A stretch of DNA of 50,661 nucleotides from Aquidulcibacter sp. (lineage in GTDB: Bacteria > Pseudomonadota > Alphaproteobacteria > Caulobacterales > Aquidulcibacteraceae), in NCBI RefSeq assembly GCF_020253525.1, contig NZ_JADCBK010000060.1:1-50661 (forward strand), read 5' to 3'. The notes under the pieces are model-generated. The model saw only the letters and a list, made by a program, of their open reading frames with translations. It was not told where the DNA came from and made no database searches. Of this stretch, positions 26,537 to 35,522 are shown piece by piece. Each line of letters opens with the position of its first letter. Within the stretch, counting starts at the first letter, position 1. A program made the position numbers and the translations under genes.

Positions 26537-26875
26537 TTAGCGGCCCAAACCGATTCCACATTCTTGCATCAAGCCCGAGACATTGCCTCTTGAGGCATTG
26601 GCCATGCGGGCCACACGGGCAGAATCCTGCGCAGGCAGGGTGCGTATCAGGCAGGCAGACAGGGCTGTCATGTCTATCGTGCCGCAACCTGCCGCCGCCT
26701 GCGCGACACGGCCGCAAAAGGCGCGCTTTTGCTCTGGCGTCTGCTCGGCAAAGGCGCCGCGCAGCGCGTCTGTCGCGCTTCCGCCCTGATCGCCCATGCC
26801 GGGTAAGCTAAGGCCCTGCGCCATGGCGGAACCCGTTGCGTACAAGAACAGAGTGATCATCACAAAAAAACGCAT
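26537..26875 (-). CDS. Small secreted protein of unknown function
   Basis: From the ATG at 26875 the product is 112 residues with a signal peptide (MRFFVMITLFLYATGSAMAQ, cleavage after AMA). The mature part is Ala/Gly-rich, with cysteines in FCGRVAQAAAGCG, ACLIRT and LMQECGIG that could form two disulfides in the periplasm. A start at 26932 would add 19 charged residues before the signal and is less likely. No ribosome binding site is obvious. I recognise no family. It is convergent with the SDR gene at 25651. Confidence 0.6.
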   Translation of the reverse strand: MRFFVMITLFLYATGSAMAQGLSLPGMGDQGGSATDALRGAFAEQTPEQKRAFCGRVAQAAAGCGTIDMTALSACLIRTLPAQDSARVARMANASRGNVSGLMQECGIGLGR

Positions 26876-27109
26876 GGGGTGTAGCTTTCGTTGAGAGCGA
26901 TCAGTCTCGGTCGTGAGAATAGATTTGGGCATGACGACAAGCTGATTGCAATGCTGACTGGTACTGACTTTTCTATCAGAAGCGGTGCTAATTCCCGGTA
27001 GATCCGGTTACTCAAGGGCAAGGGCGCGTTCCCCGCGCCTGCAACGAAGCAGCACCTTGCCTGAAAGCGAGAAAACAGGGGCCGGGATGGTCACTGTATG
27101 ATCGAGAAC

Positions 27110-27943
27110 CTATGTATTTTTTGCGGTCAACCAAACCGCGTCGGCGCCAAGCTCGGGCCAGCCAATCGCACGGCCTGCCCTGGCAGCGGCTTCCGCACCC
27201 GTAAGGCTGTTGTCCCAACGTGCCGCGATGATGCGCTGGCCCGTGAAATCCCCTGCGGCGTCGGAGACAAGCCAGGCCAAGGGTGGGCCCATGACGCTTG
27301 GCCTCAGCATCGCATCCCTGGCCCAGCCTGACTCGGCACCAATGAAAGGCGTATCAGTGGGGCCACCTGGGATCAGCACATTCACCGTGATGCCGCTGCC
27401 AGCCAACTCCGATGCCCACACTGCCGAGCTGGCCTCCAGCGCCGCTTTAGTGGCGCCGTAGGGCAATACGCGCAGCATGGTACGGAAAGATGTGGTGTTA
27501 TTGATTATTCTTCCCCAGCCAGCCTCACGCATCATTGGCACGGCGGCACGCGTCAACAGCATCGGGGCAGTGACATTAATTGCAAAAAAGCGATCCCAGA
27601 CAGGTGCGCTTAGCTCTTCAAGGCTAGGCAGTCGGGTTTCCGCATCGGGGCGCAGGCTCGAGACACCGATACCCGCATTGTTCACGAGCACTTCCACGCG
27701 GCCAAAATGGGACACCGCGGCGGCCATACCCGCTTCGCATCCCTGTGCCGTTGAGAGATCCGCTTCAATTGCGTGCAAATTTGGATGGGAACCATGCGCC
27801 ACCAGCAACCCATCCAGGCCGTTGGCATCATGATCAAGCGCCGCGATGCGGTGCCCGGCAGCGAGAAGCGATGCAACCATCGCACGTCCAATGCCGCCAG
27901 CAGCGCCAGTAACAAGGACAATACGGGATGTTGTTCCATCCAT
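27110..27943 (-). CDS. SDR family oxidoreductase
   Basis: This is a 277-residue short-chain dehydrogenase: VTGAAGGIG near the N-terminus, LVNNAGIG, then NNTTSFRTML in the serine region and LPYGATKAAL with the catalytic Tyr and Lys, followed by VLIPGGPTDTPF. Its serine region (INNTTSF) has Thr-Thr-Ser, within normal variation. GAGAGGA lies before the ATG at 27943. It is monocistronic as far as visible: 176 bases separate it from the small secreted-protein gene downstream. The substrate is unknown; its place beside catabolic modules suggests a degradative step. Confidence 0.88.
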   Translation of the reverse strand: MDGTTSRIVLVTGAAGGIGRAMVASLLAAGHRIAALDHDANGLDGLLVAHGSHPNLHAIEADLSTAQGCEAGMAAAVSHFGRVEVLVNNAGIGVSSLRPDAETRLPSLEELSAPVWDRFFAINVTAPMLLTRAAVPMMREAGWGRIINNTTSFRTMLRVLPYGATKAALEASSAVWASELAGSGITVNVLIPGGPTDTPFIGAESGWARDAMLRPSVMGPPLAWLVSDAAGDFTGQRIIAARWDNSLTGAEAAARAGRAIGWPELGADAVWLTAKNT

Positions 27944-28128
27944 GGTATCCTCTCATGTTGAGGCTAGCTTAGGCTGCGTTGCTCGGGAGACATAGAGCCC
28001 TAATCAATTTACTGGTCAGCGGCGCAGCCAAAGTCGGACTGCCGATGGACGAATACTCCACTATTCATTGTATCAATAAAACGCACATAATTTTACGACG
28101 GACAGGATACGTTCAGGAAGGCACCGGA

Positions 28129-28153
28129 GTCTCATAGCCGCTGACGCTGGACA
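28129..28153 (-). mobile_element. IS end relic (copy E)
   Basis: The 25 bases beginning GTCTCATAGCCGCTGACG and ending GGACA match the IS terminus at 30352-30376 at all but about three positions. No transposase sequence is attached. It lies immediately before the SDR-Bug module and reads the same way as copy B on the module's other side. Confidence 0.5.
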
Positions 28154-28182
28154 ATCCGGAAGAATAAGCCAGCCTGCCGCGA

Positions 28183-28977
28183 TCAACGTGTGGAAGCCGT
28201 CAATCCACCATCCACGACGAGTTCCGTTGCGGTCACGTATTTCGCCTCGTCAGAAGCAAGGAACAGCGCGGCATGGGCCACATCCCATCCCTCGCCCATA
28301 TGGCCGATGGGAACGGCGGCGTTGCGCTTCGCCACGAACCCGTCCAGGTCGCCGCCCGCAAATTGCTCCGCGAGCTTGGCCACCAGCGGTGTGTACATGA
28401 GGCCTGGCAGCACGCAGTTCATGCGGATGCCTTGCGGAGCATAGGTAATGGCGGTGGTCTTGCTGAAATGGATCAGCCCCGCCTTGGCCGCCGAATAGGC
28501 CGCCTGGGGCTTGCCCGTGTAGCGAATGCCCGCCGTGGAGGCGATGCTGACCACGGCTCCCTTTCCCTGCTTCTGCATGATCGGCAGCACCGCCTGGCAG
28601 CAGAGGAAAGCGCTTTTGAGATTGACGGCAAGCTGGCTGTCCCACAGCGCCTCGTCCATCTCACCGGGAATAGCGGGTTCGGACTTGCCGACATTGTTCA
28701 CCAGCACGTCGATGCGGCCGAAGCGCGCCATGCAAGCCTCGACCAGCCGCTCCACCTCGGCGGAATCCGTGACATCGCCCGTTGCGATCTCGCAGGTGCC
28801 GCCCTCTTCCTGGATGATTGCTTGAGTCTCGCGCGCCGCCGCCTCATTGATGTCCACGCCGAAGATGCGCGCACCCTGCCTGGCGAAGAGCACCGCGATC
28901 GACTTGCCATTACCCCAGCCAGGACCGACCGAGCCGCAGCCGGTCAGGAACACCACCTTGTCCGTCAGCCTGAACAC
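28183..28977 (-). CDS. SDR family oxidoreductase, GC-rich module
   Basis: This 264-residue short-chain dehydrogenase has a modified glycine loop (LTGCGSVGPGWGNGK) in place of the usual TGxxxGIG, then VLVNNVGKSEP, SIASTAGIRY with the catalytic Ser, AAYSAAKAG with Tyr and Lys, MNCVLPGLMYTP and the C-terminal ATELVVDGG. The start is GTG at 28977, six bases after the stop of the Bug gene, so both are one transcript. Codon use is clearly more GC-rich than in the flanking SDR genes. It probably oxidises a hydroxy compound brought in by the linked receptor (inference). Confidence 0.88.
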   Translation of the reverse strand: MFRLTDKVVFLTGCGSVGPGWGNGKSIAVLFARQGARIFGVDINEAAARETQAIIQEEGGTCEIATGDVTDSAEVERLVEACMARFGRIDVLVNNVGKSEPAIPGEMDEALWDSQLAVNLKSAFLCCQAVLPIMQKQGKGAVVSIASTAGIRYTGKPQAAYSAAKAGLIHFSKTTAITYAPQGIRMNCVLPGLMYTPLVAKLAEQFAGGDLDGFVAKRNAAVPIGHMGEGWDVAHAALFLASDEAKYVTATELVVDGGLTASTR

Positions 28978-28983
28978 GCGCGT

Positions 28984-29958
28984 CTAATCGATCTCGATGT
29001 TGATGGCACGTATTACGGGCCTCCAGAGGGCCGCCTCATCCGCGATGAAGCGGGTGGCGCGCTCGGGCGTCGAATCCGTCACCGGCACAAAGGCCATGGC
29101 CTCCAGCGCGCGGGCCATCTCGGGCGTGGACATCACGGCGCGAGCGGCGGCGGAGAGCCGCTCCAGCCGGTCCGGCGGTGTGCCGGGTGGAGCGGCCAGG
29201 TAGTTGGCGAGACGGATCACGACGTCGAAGCCATCCTCGCGCGCGGTCGGCACCTCGGGCACCACCGCTGCGCGCTGCTCACCGAAGACGGAGATAATCT
29301 TGAGCTTCCCCTCGCGGTGCTGCGGCAGCAGTGCCGTGAAGGCGTCCACCGCGAAGGATATGACGCCGGAGAGAAGATCTTGGGTTAACGGCCCTGAGCC
29401 TCGGTAGGGCACATGCACCACGTCAAGGTTGCCTGCTCGCATCCGCAGCAACTCCGTTGCGAGGTGCGGGACGCCGCCGATGCCCGAGCTGCCATAGCTC
29501 AGTCGGCCGGGCTGGGCGCGGATCATGGCGATCAATTCGGCCAGGGTGTTAACGCCAAGCTGCGGGTTCACCGCGAGGCAGAGCGGCGTAATGCCGAGGA
29601 TGGAGATATGCGAAAACCCCGTGACCGGATCAAAGGGCGGCACACGACGTGTGAGCGGGCCTGTGATCCCGGCCGTCGGGCTCTGGAAGATCAACGTGTA
29701 ACCGTCCGGTCGGGCGCGATGCACCTCGCCCGAGCCGATGAGACCGCCCGCGCCGCCGCGATTGTCGACGACAACGGGCTGGCCGAGCGCCTGCCCGAAG
29801 GGTTCGGCAAATAGGCGCCCAAAAATGTCCGTGTTTCCACCGGGCGGGAAGGCCACGACCATGCGGATGCGAGAACTTGGGAAAGGCGCTTGCGCATAGG
29901 CGGGGGCGGCTAGCAGTCCAAGGCCGGCCGCAGCACGCAGGATCTGGCGCTTCTTCAT
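28984..29958 (-). CDS. Bug-family tripartite tricarboxylate-type solute receptor (1)
   Basis: This is a periplasmic binding protein of the Bug/TctC family, 324 residues. Signal peptide MKKRQILRAAAGLGLLAAPA ends at AYA-QA; the fold markers are RMVVAFPPGGNTDIFGR, VVDNRGGAGGLIG and RPDGYTL. These receptors bind small carboxylates and usually serve TctA/TctB permeases, none of which are in the window. GAGGAG sits before the ATG. The reading frame of the truncated IS orfA upstream stops on this ATG (ATGA overlap), so expression may start within the IS remnant. Like the SDR behind it, it is GC-rich compared with its surroundings. Confidence 0.92.
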   Translation of the reverse strand: MKKRQILRAAAGLGLLAAPAYAQAPFPSSRIRMVVAFPPGGNTDIFGRLFAEPFGQALGQPVVVDNRGGAGGLIGSGEVHRARPDGYTLIFQSPTAGITGPLTRRVPPFDPVTGFSHISILGITPLCLAVNPQLGVNTLAELIAMIRAQPGRLSYGSSGIGGVPHLATELLRMRAGNLDVVHVPYRGSGPLTQDLLSGVISFAVDAFTALLPQHREGKLKIISVFGEQRAAVVPEVPTAREDGFDVVIRLANYLAAPPGTPPDRLERLSAAARAVMSTPEMARALEAMAFVPVTDSTPERATRFIADEAALWRPVIRAINIEID

Positions 29959-30290
29959 GGCGTTTTTCTCCTCACCCTCTCACGAGGCGAGATGATAGCC
30001 AACATGGCGCGGCCCCGACTGTCAATGTGAGGGTACCGTTCGGCGTGGCGCTTGAACCCGTGACGCGCCAGCGCCTCGCCTGGGAAATCCTTCGACCAAG
30101 AGCAATACAGGCTCTCAGCGATGGCTTCGCGGCGGCATAGGTCGGCGATGGTTTCTTCGCCGTGGAGCCCTTCCAGGACGATGCGGATCTTGTCCTCGGC
30201 GGAATGGTGCTTGCGCGTGGGGCGGCGAATATCGCGGGCCAGCTTTTCGGTTCGCACCCGCGCCGGTGGGGTGGCGAAGCTCTGGCTCAT
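29955..30290 (-). pseudogene. Truncated IS3-type transposase orfA (copy B)
   Basis: From the ATG at 30290 the frame reads MSQSFATPPARVRTEKLARD, KHHSAEDKIRIVLEGL and LCRREAIAESLYCSWSKDF, the helix-turn-helix part of an IS3-family OrfA. Beyond about 30084 the sequence no longer resembles a transposase and runs into unrelated DNA until a TGA overlapping the start codon of the Bug gene. The start of the same gene, MSQKSSAPPTRVPAEKLVRD, appears at 50577 on the other strand. Confidence 0.75.
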
Positions 30291-30376
30291 CTTCACCCTC
30301 CTTGGGGTTACGATGAGCCAGAAATACTCCGTTACTCAAATCGCCAATTTGGTCTCATAGGTGCTGACGCCGGACA
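30084..30376 (-). mobile_element. IS3-family element, 5' end fragment (copy B)
   Basis: The retained piece runs from the terminus (TGTCCGGCGTCAGC on the minus strand at 30376) through TGAGACC, a GAGTAACGGAG segment, the ribosome binding site AAGGAGGGTGAAG and the first about 70 codons of orfA. The rest of the element is deleted. The same end, in inverse orientation, begins near 50491. Confidence 0.7.
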
Positions 30377-30476
30377 CATCGTCCTACCGTAGCGACAGTA
30401 AATAATGCGCGTAAAACTCAGGTTACGATTTTCTGCAGCGTGCTATTGCGGATTGCTTTGACTGAACTCGCTGGGA

Positions 30477-31448
30477 CTAGCGTGGCGCAAACCGTCCGAT
30501 ACGAATGGTGCGCGCCACCCGTTCATGCTCCGCAAGGCTCTCTGCCATCATGCTGCGCATTTCGGCGGGCCCCAGACGCACTGGCACGATAGCCAGATTT
30601 CGCATAGCATTGAGGAAGGTCTCGTTCCGGGTTGCAGCAAGCAATTCCTCGCTCCAGCGATTGGCGATCACATCGGGTAGATTTTTCGGTCCGCCCATAC
30701 CAATCCATGGCCGCGATGCCCAAGAATAACCAAGTTCAGGCATCGTTGGTACATTCGGAAATTCTTCGCTCTTGTCAGCGTTGAGTAGCGAAAGCAATCT
30801 CAATGTACCGTCTCTGACGGATGGCAGTACCTCTCCGGCGACAACAGCACACATCACATGCCCCCCGAGCAGCGCAGTGGTCGCAGGGGCGCCGCCGGGG
30901 AAAGGAACAAACGTCACCTCCACACCTTCTTCTGCCGCCAGACGCGCCATATTCAAATGACTGTTGGCGCCAATACCGGAAACGCCAATGGTCAGCTTGC
31001 CAGGTTCGCGCCGTGCAAAAGCGATCAACTCCTTCAAGGAGCCAAAGGATGAACTGGCTGCGACGGTAACGAAGGTGAGGAAAGAACCGTAGTTCATGAG
31101 TGGTGTGAAATCATTCACGGGGTCAAAGCTGAGCGCTTGAAGCTGCGGCGCCACAGCGTTTGTATTGACCGAAAGAAGCCCCAGGATGTGGCCGTCTGGC
31201 CGCGCACGTGCCAATTCATTCAACATGATAGTTCCGGCCGCGCCTGTACGATTAACTACCGCAATGGGTTGCCCGATTGCGGGCTCGACAGCGCGGGCCA
31301 AGGCGCGTTGCGTAACGTCAAAGGCACCCCCAGGGGAGAATGGCGCAAGAAAACTGACCGGCTTGTCCGGTGCCCAGCGGCTTTGGGCCAGTGCAAGGGC
31401 CGGAGTGGCCAGAACTGATGCCAAAAGGTTGCGGCGTGCGAAGTTCAT
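30477..31448 (-). CDS. Bug-family solute receptor (2)
   Basis: This is a periplasmic TctC/Bug receptor of 323 residues. The N-terminus MNFARRNLLASVLATPALAL has an Arg-Arg pair before a hydrophobic stretch, so Tat export is possible; cleavage fits after LAQ or ALA. FLAPFSPGGAFDVTQRA and VVNRTGAAGTIM are the family's ligand-loop regions. The ATG at 31448 with AGGGA upstream is preferred to a start nine codons earlier. It is divergent from the fused HyuA-HyuB gene with only 66 bases between, so they probably share regulation and a substrate, perhaps a cyclic amide or its open acid. No membrane subunits are present. Confidence 0.92.
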   Translation of the reverse strand: MNFARRNLLASVLATPALALAQSRWAPDKPVSFLAPFSPGGAFDVTQRALARAVEPAIGQPIAVVNRTGAAGTIMLNELARARPDGHILGLLSVNTNAVAPQLQALSFDPVNDFTPLMNYGSFLTFVTVAASSSFGSLKELIAFARREPGKLTIGVSGIGANSHLNMARLAAEEGVEVTFVPFPGGAPATTALLGGHVMCAVVAGEVLPSVRDGTLRLLSLLNADKSEEFPNVPTMPELGYSWASRPWIGMGGPKNLPDVIANRWSEELLAATRNETFLNAMRNLAIVPVRLGPAEMRSMMAESLAEHERVARTIRIGRFAPR

Positions 31449-31514
31449 GTCATTCTCCCTACCAGGCGGCGGCAAAGAGCATGCCCTGTTTTTCGATGGG
31501 AAGGGAAGACCATT

Positions 31515-34500
31515 ATGGATGGTTTGGTGCTTGGTATCGACATTGGCGGAACATTCACCGACCTGGTTGCCCTTGATACGGTTACGCGCAAGGTAGTCTC
31601 AAGCAAAATCTTGACTACCCCAAAGGACCCGAATGAGGCCGTTGCCTCCGGGATTTCCGCACTTTTTTCTGCCCATGGTTTGGACCGGGGGCGCGTATTG
31701 CGGGTTGTACATGCGACAACGCTTTTTACGAACGCGCTCGTTCAACGAAGTGGCGCTAAGGTGGGTATGATAACCACCGCGGGCTTCGCCGATACACTGG
31801 CCCTTAGGCGCGAACGCAAGTTTGAGCTTTATGATTTAGGCATCAAGATGCCTGAACCGCTTGTTCCCGCAGAAAGGCGCCTTGAGGTACGCGAACGCGT
31901 GGATGCTAAGGGCGCTATTCTAAGTCAGATTGACGAAAATGAGGTTCTGGCTGCCGCATCCAATCTTCTTCAGCATGGGTGCGAGAGCCTTGCGGTCTGC
32001 TTCCTCAATAGCTTCATCAATCCCACGAATGAAAAAGCTGCCCTCCGCATTTTGCAAAGTCATTTTCCGGAGCTTTCCATTTCAGTATCTCACGCGGTTG
32101 CCAATGAAATCCGTGAATTTGAGAGATTTTCTACCACTGTTGCGAATGCTTTCATTGCCCCACTGGCCCAGCAATACTTGGGCAGATTCCGTGCCTGCAT
32201 CGAGGAAAATTGTGGCATCTCATCGGCCATTTATCTTATGCTTTCATCTGGCGGACTCGCTCCCCTGGATGTAGCTCGACAGAGCCCTATTGCATTGCTG
32301 GAATCCGGCCCCGCCGCTGGCGCTTTGGCAGCCGCCTGGTTCGCACGTCAGGCGGGGATCAGTGACTTGCTTGCTCTTGACCTGGGGGGCACCACCGCAA
32401 AAATTTGTGTTATTGACAATGGCACGCCACTCATTGCACGTCGGTTTGAGGCCGCGCGTGAAAAGCGCTTCATACCTGAAAGCGGTCTGCCTCTTTGCCT
32501 TGCTAGTGTGGATTTGATCGAAATCGGCGCTGGTGGCGGGTCAATCGCTCGTCGTGATGGCCTTGGTCTACTCAAAGTTGGGCCACGTAGCGCGGGCTCT
32601 GAGCCCGGCCCGGCCTGCTATGGGCGCGGTGGAGTTGAGCCAACCCTAACTGACGCGAATTTGGCACTCGGCTTGCTGGATGCAGAGAACTTTGCTGGGG
32701 GTACGATGAAGTTGGATGCGCGAGCGGCGTCCAAGTGTTTGAACCGTCTTGGGATAGAATTGTCGTTGAATGAACCGTTCACTGCGCTTGGTATTCGCGA
32801 ATTGGCGAATGAAAATATGGCGTCGGCTGCGCGCGTTCATGCGGCGGAACGCGGGGTTGAGCCCGAAAAACTTGCTTTGGTTGTCACAGGCGGCGGGGGC
32901 CCACTACATGGTGCGGAGGTGGCGCGTAAACTTGGCATCAGGACCATGGTCTGCCCGCCTGCCGCTGGTGTCGCCTCGGCTATTGGTCTTTGTCTCGCTC
33001 CATTACGGATAGACCGTTCCGTTTTTCTTGGCCAGGCATTAGCGCAAGTTACTGGCGCGAAAATCGAGGCTGCCTTCACTGAATTGGAGGCAGGCATCAC
33101 ACTCAATGCCCCCCCGCAACAAGGTGATTTCACTATCAGGCGCAGTGCAGATATGCGCTATATCGGGCAGGGATTTGAAATTGAAGTTGCCTTACCGAAA
33201 GGCTCCTACGGGGACACCCATCAAATTCTTGAGGCTTTTCGTGCTGCCTATGAACGCATTTTTGCTCGCACTATAGATTGGGCAGAAGTGGAAATAGTGG
33301 CGCTGCGGATTGTGGCGACATTACCTCTGGTAGATGATCAAAGCCCCCTGACTCTCAGCGAAGCGAAGCTGCTTGCGCAGACCTCAACGCAGGACATCAT
33401 CTCCCCCCTTGGGTCAAAACTCACTGCGAAAAGGTTGATTTGGGGCGAATCGCAGGCAGAGATAGAAGGGCCCGCCCTAGTGGCGCAATCTGGTTCTACC
33501 TTGGTGCTTGGCCCGCGTGATATCGCGAGATCCTCGATTATGGGTATTGGTATCATCAATCTTGAATCAGAAGCCGTACGCGCAGGGGATTTCGATGCTG
33601 TAACCACAGAGGTGCTTTGGCGCCGATTGATCGGTGTGGTGGACGAAGCATCTGCCACGCTTGTGCGCAGCGCATTTTCCACCGTCGTCCGCGAATCTGA
33701 CGATTTTTCAGTTGTGATAACGGATGCGGGGGGTAAGCTACTGGCACAGGGTCATAAATCCATCCCCAGTTTCATCGGCAGCCTGCCGCGAACGGTGGAA
33801 CACTTCGTCGCTGTCTTCAAAGAAGATATCGCGGATGGTGACATACTGATCACCAATGATCCCTGGTGGGGCACGGGGCATTTGGCCGATATCAGCCTCG
33901 CCGTACCTATTTTCCAACAGGGAAAAATTGTTGCTTTTGCGGCCAGTACCGCGCATGCGCCTGATATCGGCGGCAGAAGCGGCGCGCAGCGTATTGCTGA
34001 TGTGCATGAGGAAGGATTTCAGATTCCGCCCTTAAAGCTTGCGCGTAAGGGAGTGCTGGATCAATCCATCCTTGCACTTTTGGCTAAGAACGTACGCGCC
34101 CCAGAAGAGGTGCTTGGCGATCTTTACGGACAAATGGCCGCCCTGGACTTGGTAAGAAGGCGCGTTGAGAAACTCCTTATGGATTGGCGACTTTCTGATT
34201 TTGAGAAATTCGCTGCGGCCAGCTTTGATCGGACAGACAAGGCTGTTCGACAGGCCCTAGCGAGACTGCCCAAAGGAAGCTGGACTGCCGAGGAGGAGAC
34301 TGATGGCATGGATGGCGTACCAATACGCTTGAAGGCAAAGATCACTTTGGAAGCAGATAATGTGACGGTCGATTATACAGGTAGCTCCGCACAGATTCCG
34401 GCAGCCCTGAATGTCGCTTGGTGCTACACTTTTGCTTTTACGGCCTATGCCTTGAAATGCGTGCTTGACCCTGAAAGCCCCAATAATGATGGCTCTCAAC

Positions 34501-35132
34501 GAGCAATCCGGCTCATTGCGCCAGAGGGTTCAATCGTCAATCATGTTTGGCCTTACTCCGGTGGTAATCGAGCATTGGTAGGCCACTATTTACCAGCATT
34601 GGTTCTCCGTGCTTTAGCCGATGCAATTCCCGATCGCGTTATTGCGCCAACGGGAAGCCCGATCTGGTCCTTCCTGCTCCGAGGCCAGCGTCAGGATGGC
34701 TCCCGCTTTGCACTCAAGACATTCTTTAATGGAGGCATGGGTGCAACTGCGCATGGCGTTGGTGAGACGGCACTTTCTTGGCCGTCCAATGTTTCCTCGA
34801 CACCTGTTGAAGTCATCGAACAACAGGCGCCGATCAGGGTATTGCATCGGCGTATTCGCCAAGGTTCCGGTGGACAGGGGCTAAACAGGGGGGGGGACGG
34901 GCTAGAGCAGGCTCATCTCATTCTTGAAGGGGGGCCATTCTCGATCGGTTTCAATGCCGAAAGAACACGCGCGCCTGCGCAAGGAATTCTTGGGGGTGGA
35001 CCGGGTGTCTGCGGCGTAGTTTCTATCAATGCGACGGCGATTGATATCAAGAACAGCCCCTTTACACTCAGGCCAGGTGATATCGTGGGCATCGCGACTC
35101 CTGGCGGAGGGGGATACGGCAAGCCGAGCTAA
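31515..35132 (+). CDS. Fused HyuA-HyuB hydantoinase/5-oxoprolinase-like protein
   Basis: This 1205-residue protein joins both subunits of the ATP-dependent hydantoinase/oxoprolinase family. The HyuA part (about 1-690) has the actin-like ATP sites GIDIGGTFTDLV and LDLGGTTAKI, then GAGGGSIARRDG and GPACYGRGG. The HyuB part (about 695-1205) begins near TTEVLWRRLIG and includes NDPWWGTGHLADI, DYTGSSAQIP and the glycine-rich GSGGQGLNRGG. The order and length resemble eukaryotic 5-oxoprolinase, which is also a fusion. It would open a lactam or imide ring at the cost of ATP in the cytoplasm; the substrate is unknown. AAGGGAAG precedes the ATG. The neighbouring cluster carries the same pair as separate genes. 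Confidence 0.92.
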   Translation: MDGLVLGIDIGGTFTDLVALDTVTRKVVSSKILTTPKDPNEAVASGISALFSAHGLDRGRVLRVVHATTLFTNALVQRSGAKVGMITTAGFADTLALRRERKFELYDLGIKMPEPLVPAERRLEVRERVDAKGAILSQIDENEVLAAASNLLQHGCESLAVCFLNSFINPTNEKAALRILQSHFPELSISVSHAVANEIREFERFSTTVANAFIAPLAQQYLGRFRACIEENCGISSAIYLMLSSGGLAPLDVARQSPIALLESGPAAGALAAAWFARQAGISDLLALDLGGTTAKICVIDNGTPLIARRFEAAREKRFIPESGLPLCLASVDLIEIGAGGGSIARRDGLGLLKVGPRSAGSEPGPACYGRGGVEPTLTDANLALGLLDAENFAGGTMKLDARAASKCLNRLGIELSLNEPFTALGIRELANENMASAARVHAAERGVEPEKLALVVTGGGGPLHGAEVARKLGIRTMVCPPAAGVASAIGLCLAPLRIDRSVFLGQALAQVTGAKIEAAFTELEAGITLNAPPQQGDFTIRRSADMRYIGQGFEIEVALPKGSYGDTHQILEAFRAAYERIFARTIDWAEVEIVALRIVATLPLVDDQSPLTLSEAKLLAQTSTQDIISPLGSKLTAKRLIWGESQAEIEGPALVAQSGSTLVLGPRDIARSSIMGIGIINLESEAVRAGDFDAVTTEVLWRRLIGVVDEASATLVRSAFSTVVRESDDFSVVITDAGGKLLAQGHKSIPSFIGSLPRTVEHFVAVFKEDIADGDILITNDPWWGTGHLADISLAVPIFQQGKIVAFAASTAHAPDIGGRSGAQRIADVHEEGFQIPPLKLARKGVLDQSILALLAKNVRAPEEVLGDLYGQMAALDLVRRRVEKLLMDWRLSDFEKFAAASFDRTDKAVRQALARLPKGSWTAEEETDGMDGVPIRLKAKITLEADNVTVDYTGSSAQIPAALNVAWCYTFAFTAYALKCVLDPESPNNDGSQRAIRLIAPEGSIVNHVWPYSGGNRALVGHYLPALVLRALADAIPDRVIAPTGSPIWSFLLRGQRQDGSRFALKTFFNGGMGATAHGVGETALSWPSNVSSTPVEVIEQQAPIRVLHRRIRQGSGGQGLNRGGDGLEQAHLILEGGPFSIGFNAERTRAPAQGILGGGPGVCGVVSINATAIDIKNSPFTLRPGDIVGIATPGGGGYGKPS

Positions 35133-35522
35133 GTCCCGTCCTGATACATCACTTCAGTGATTGAGGAGATCAAACGCTGACGTTTATGAGCAGTCTTACT
35201 ATATTCAAACATGGCTTGATGCACCCACCGAAACGTCGCGTAAACCTGACCTTAGATGAGGCAGGCACTCCGTTATTCAGTCCGCCGCTTGGTCTCAAGT
35301 TTTTTTGAGACGGAAACGCTGACTATGGTGGCCCCGTCGTATCCTAACGCTTGGGCCAGGTCAGCTTTGAATGCGCATGGCCCATAGTCCCTTTTTGACA
35401 AATACCCCTTCGTCAGAAGCCTTGTTCCTACCCATTTGACTCAGAATAAATGTGGCGCCTACGTTAAATACTGCGAGAATACGCTGTGGTTGCAGCCTGA
35501 AGCATACGGGAGCATTATCACC
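35133..35522. other. Intergenic region with an IS end relic and a hairpin
   Basis: This 390-base gap lies between the fused hydantoinase and the next Bug gene. It contains the IS end relic at 35255-35297 and an overlapping hairpin at 35292-35311 (GTCTCAA, 6-base loop of mostly T, TTGAGAC). TTGACA at 35395-35400 could be a -35 hexamer for the operon that follows; no matching -10 is clear. I see no gene. Confidence 0.5.
35255..35297 (-). mobile_element. IS end relic (copy D)
   Basis: On the minus strand it reads TGAGACCAAGCGG, then AATAACGGAGTG and CCTGCCTCATC, matching copies B and C (TGAGACCAA, GTAACGGAG, TCTGGCTCATC) with a few changes and a short gap. No orfA follows. It marks the border between the fused-hydantoinase module and the large catabolic cluster. 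Confidence 0.45.

Noticed and set aside
28273-29388. Plus-strand open frame of 371 codons across the SDR and Bug genes
   Set aside because: It is antisense to two genes with clear motifs and shows the repetitive Arg/His-rich composition of a shadow frame.
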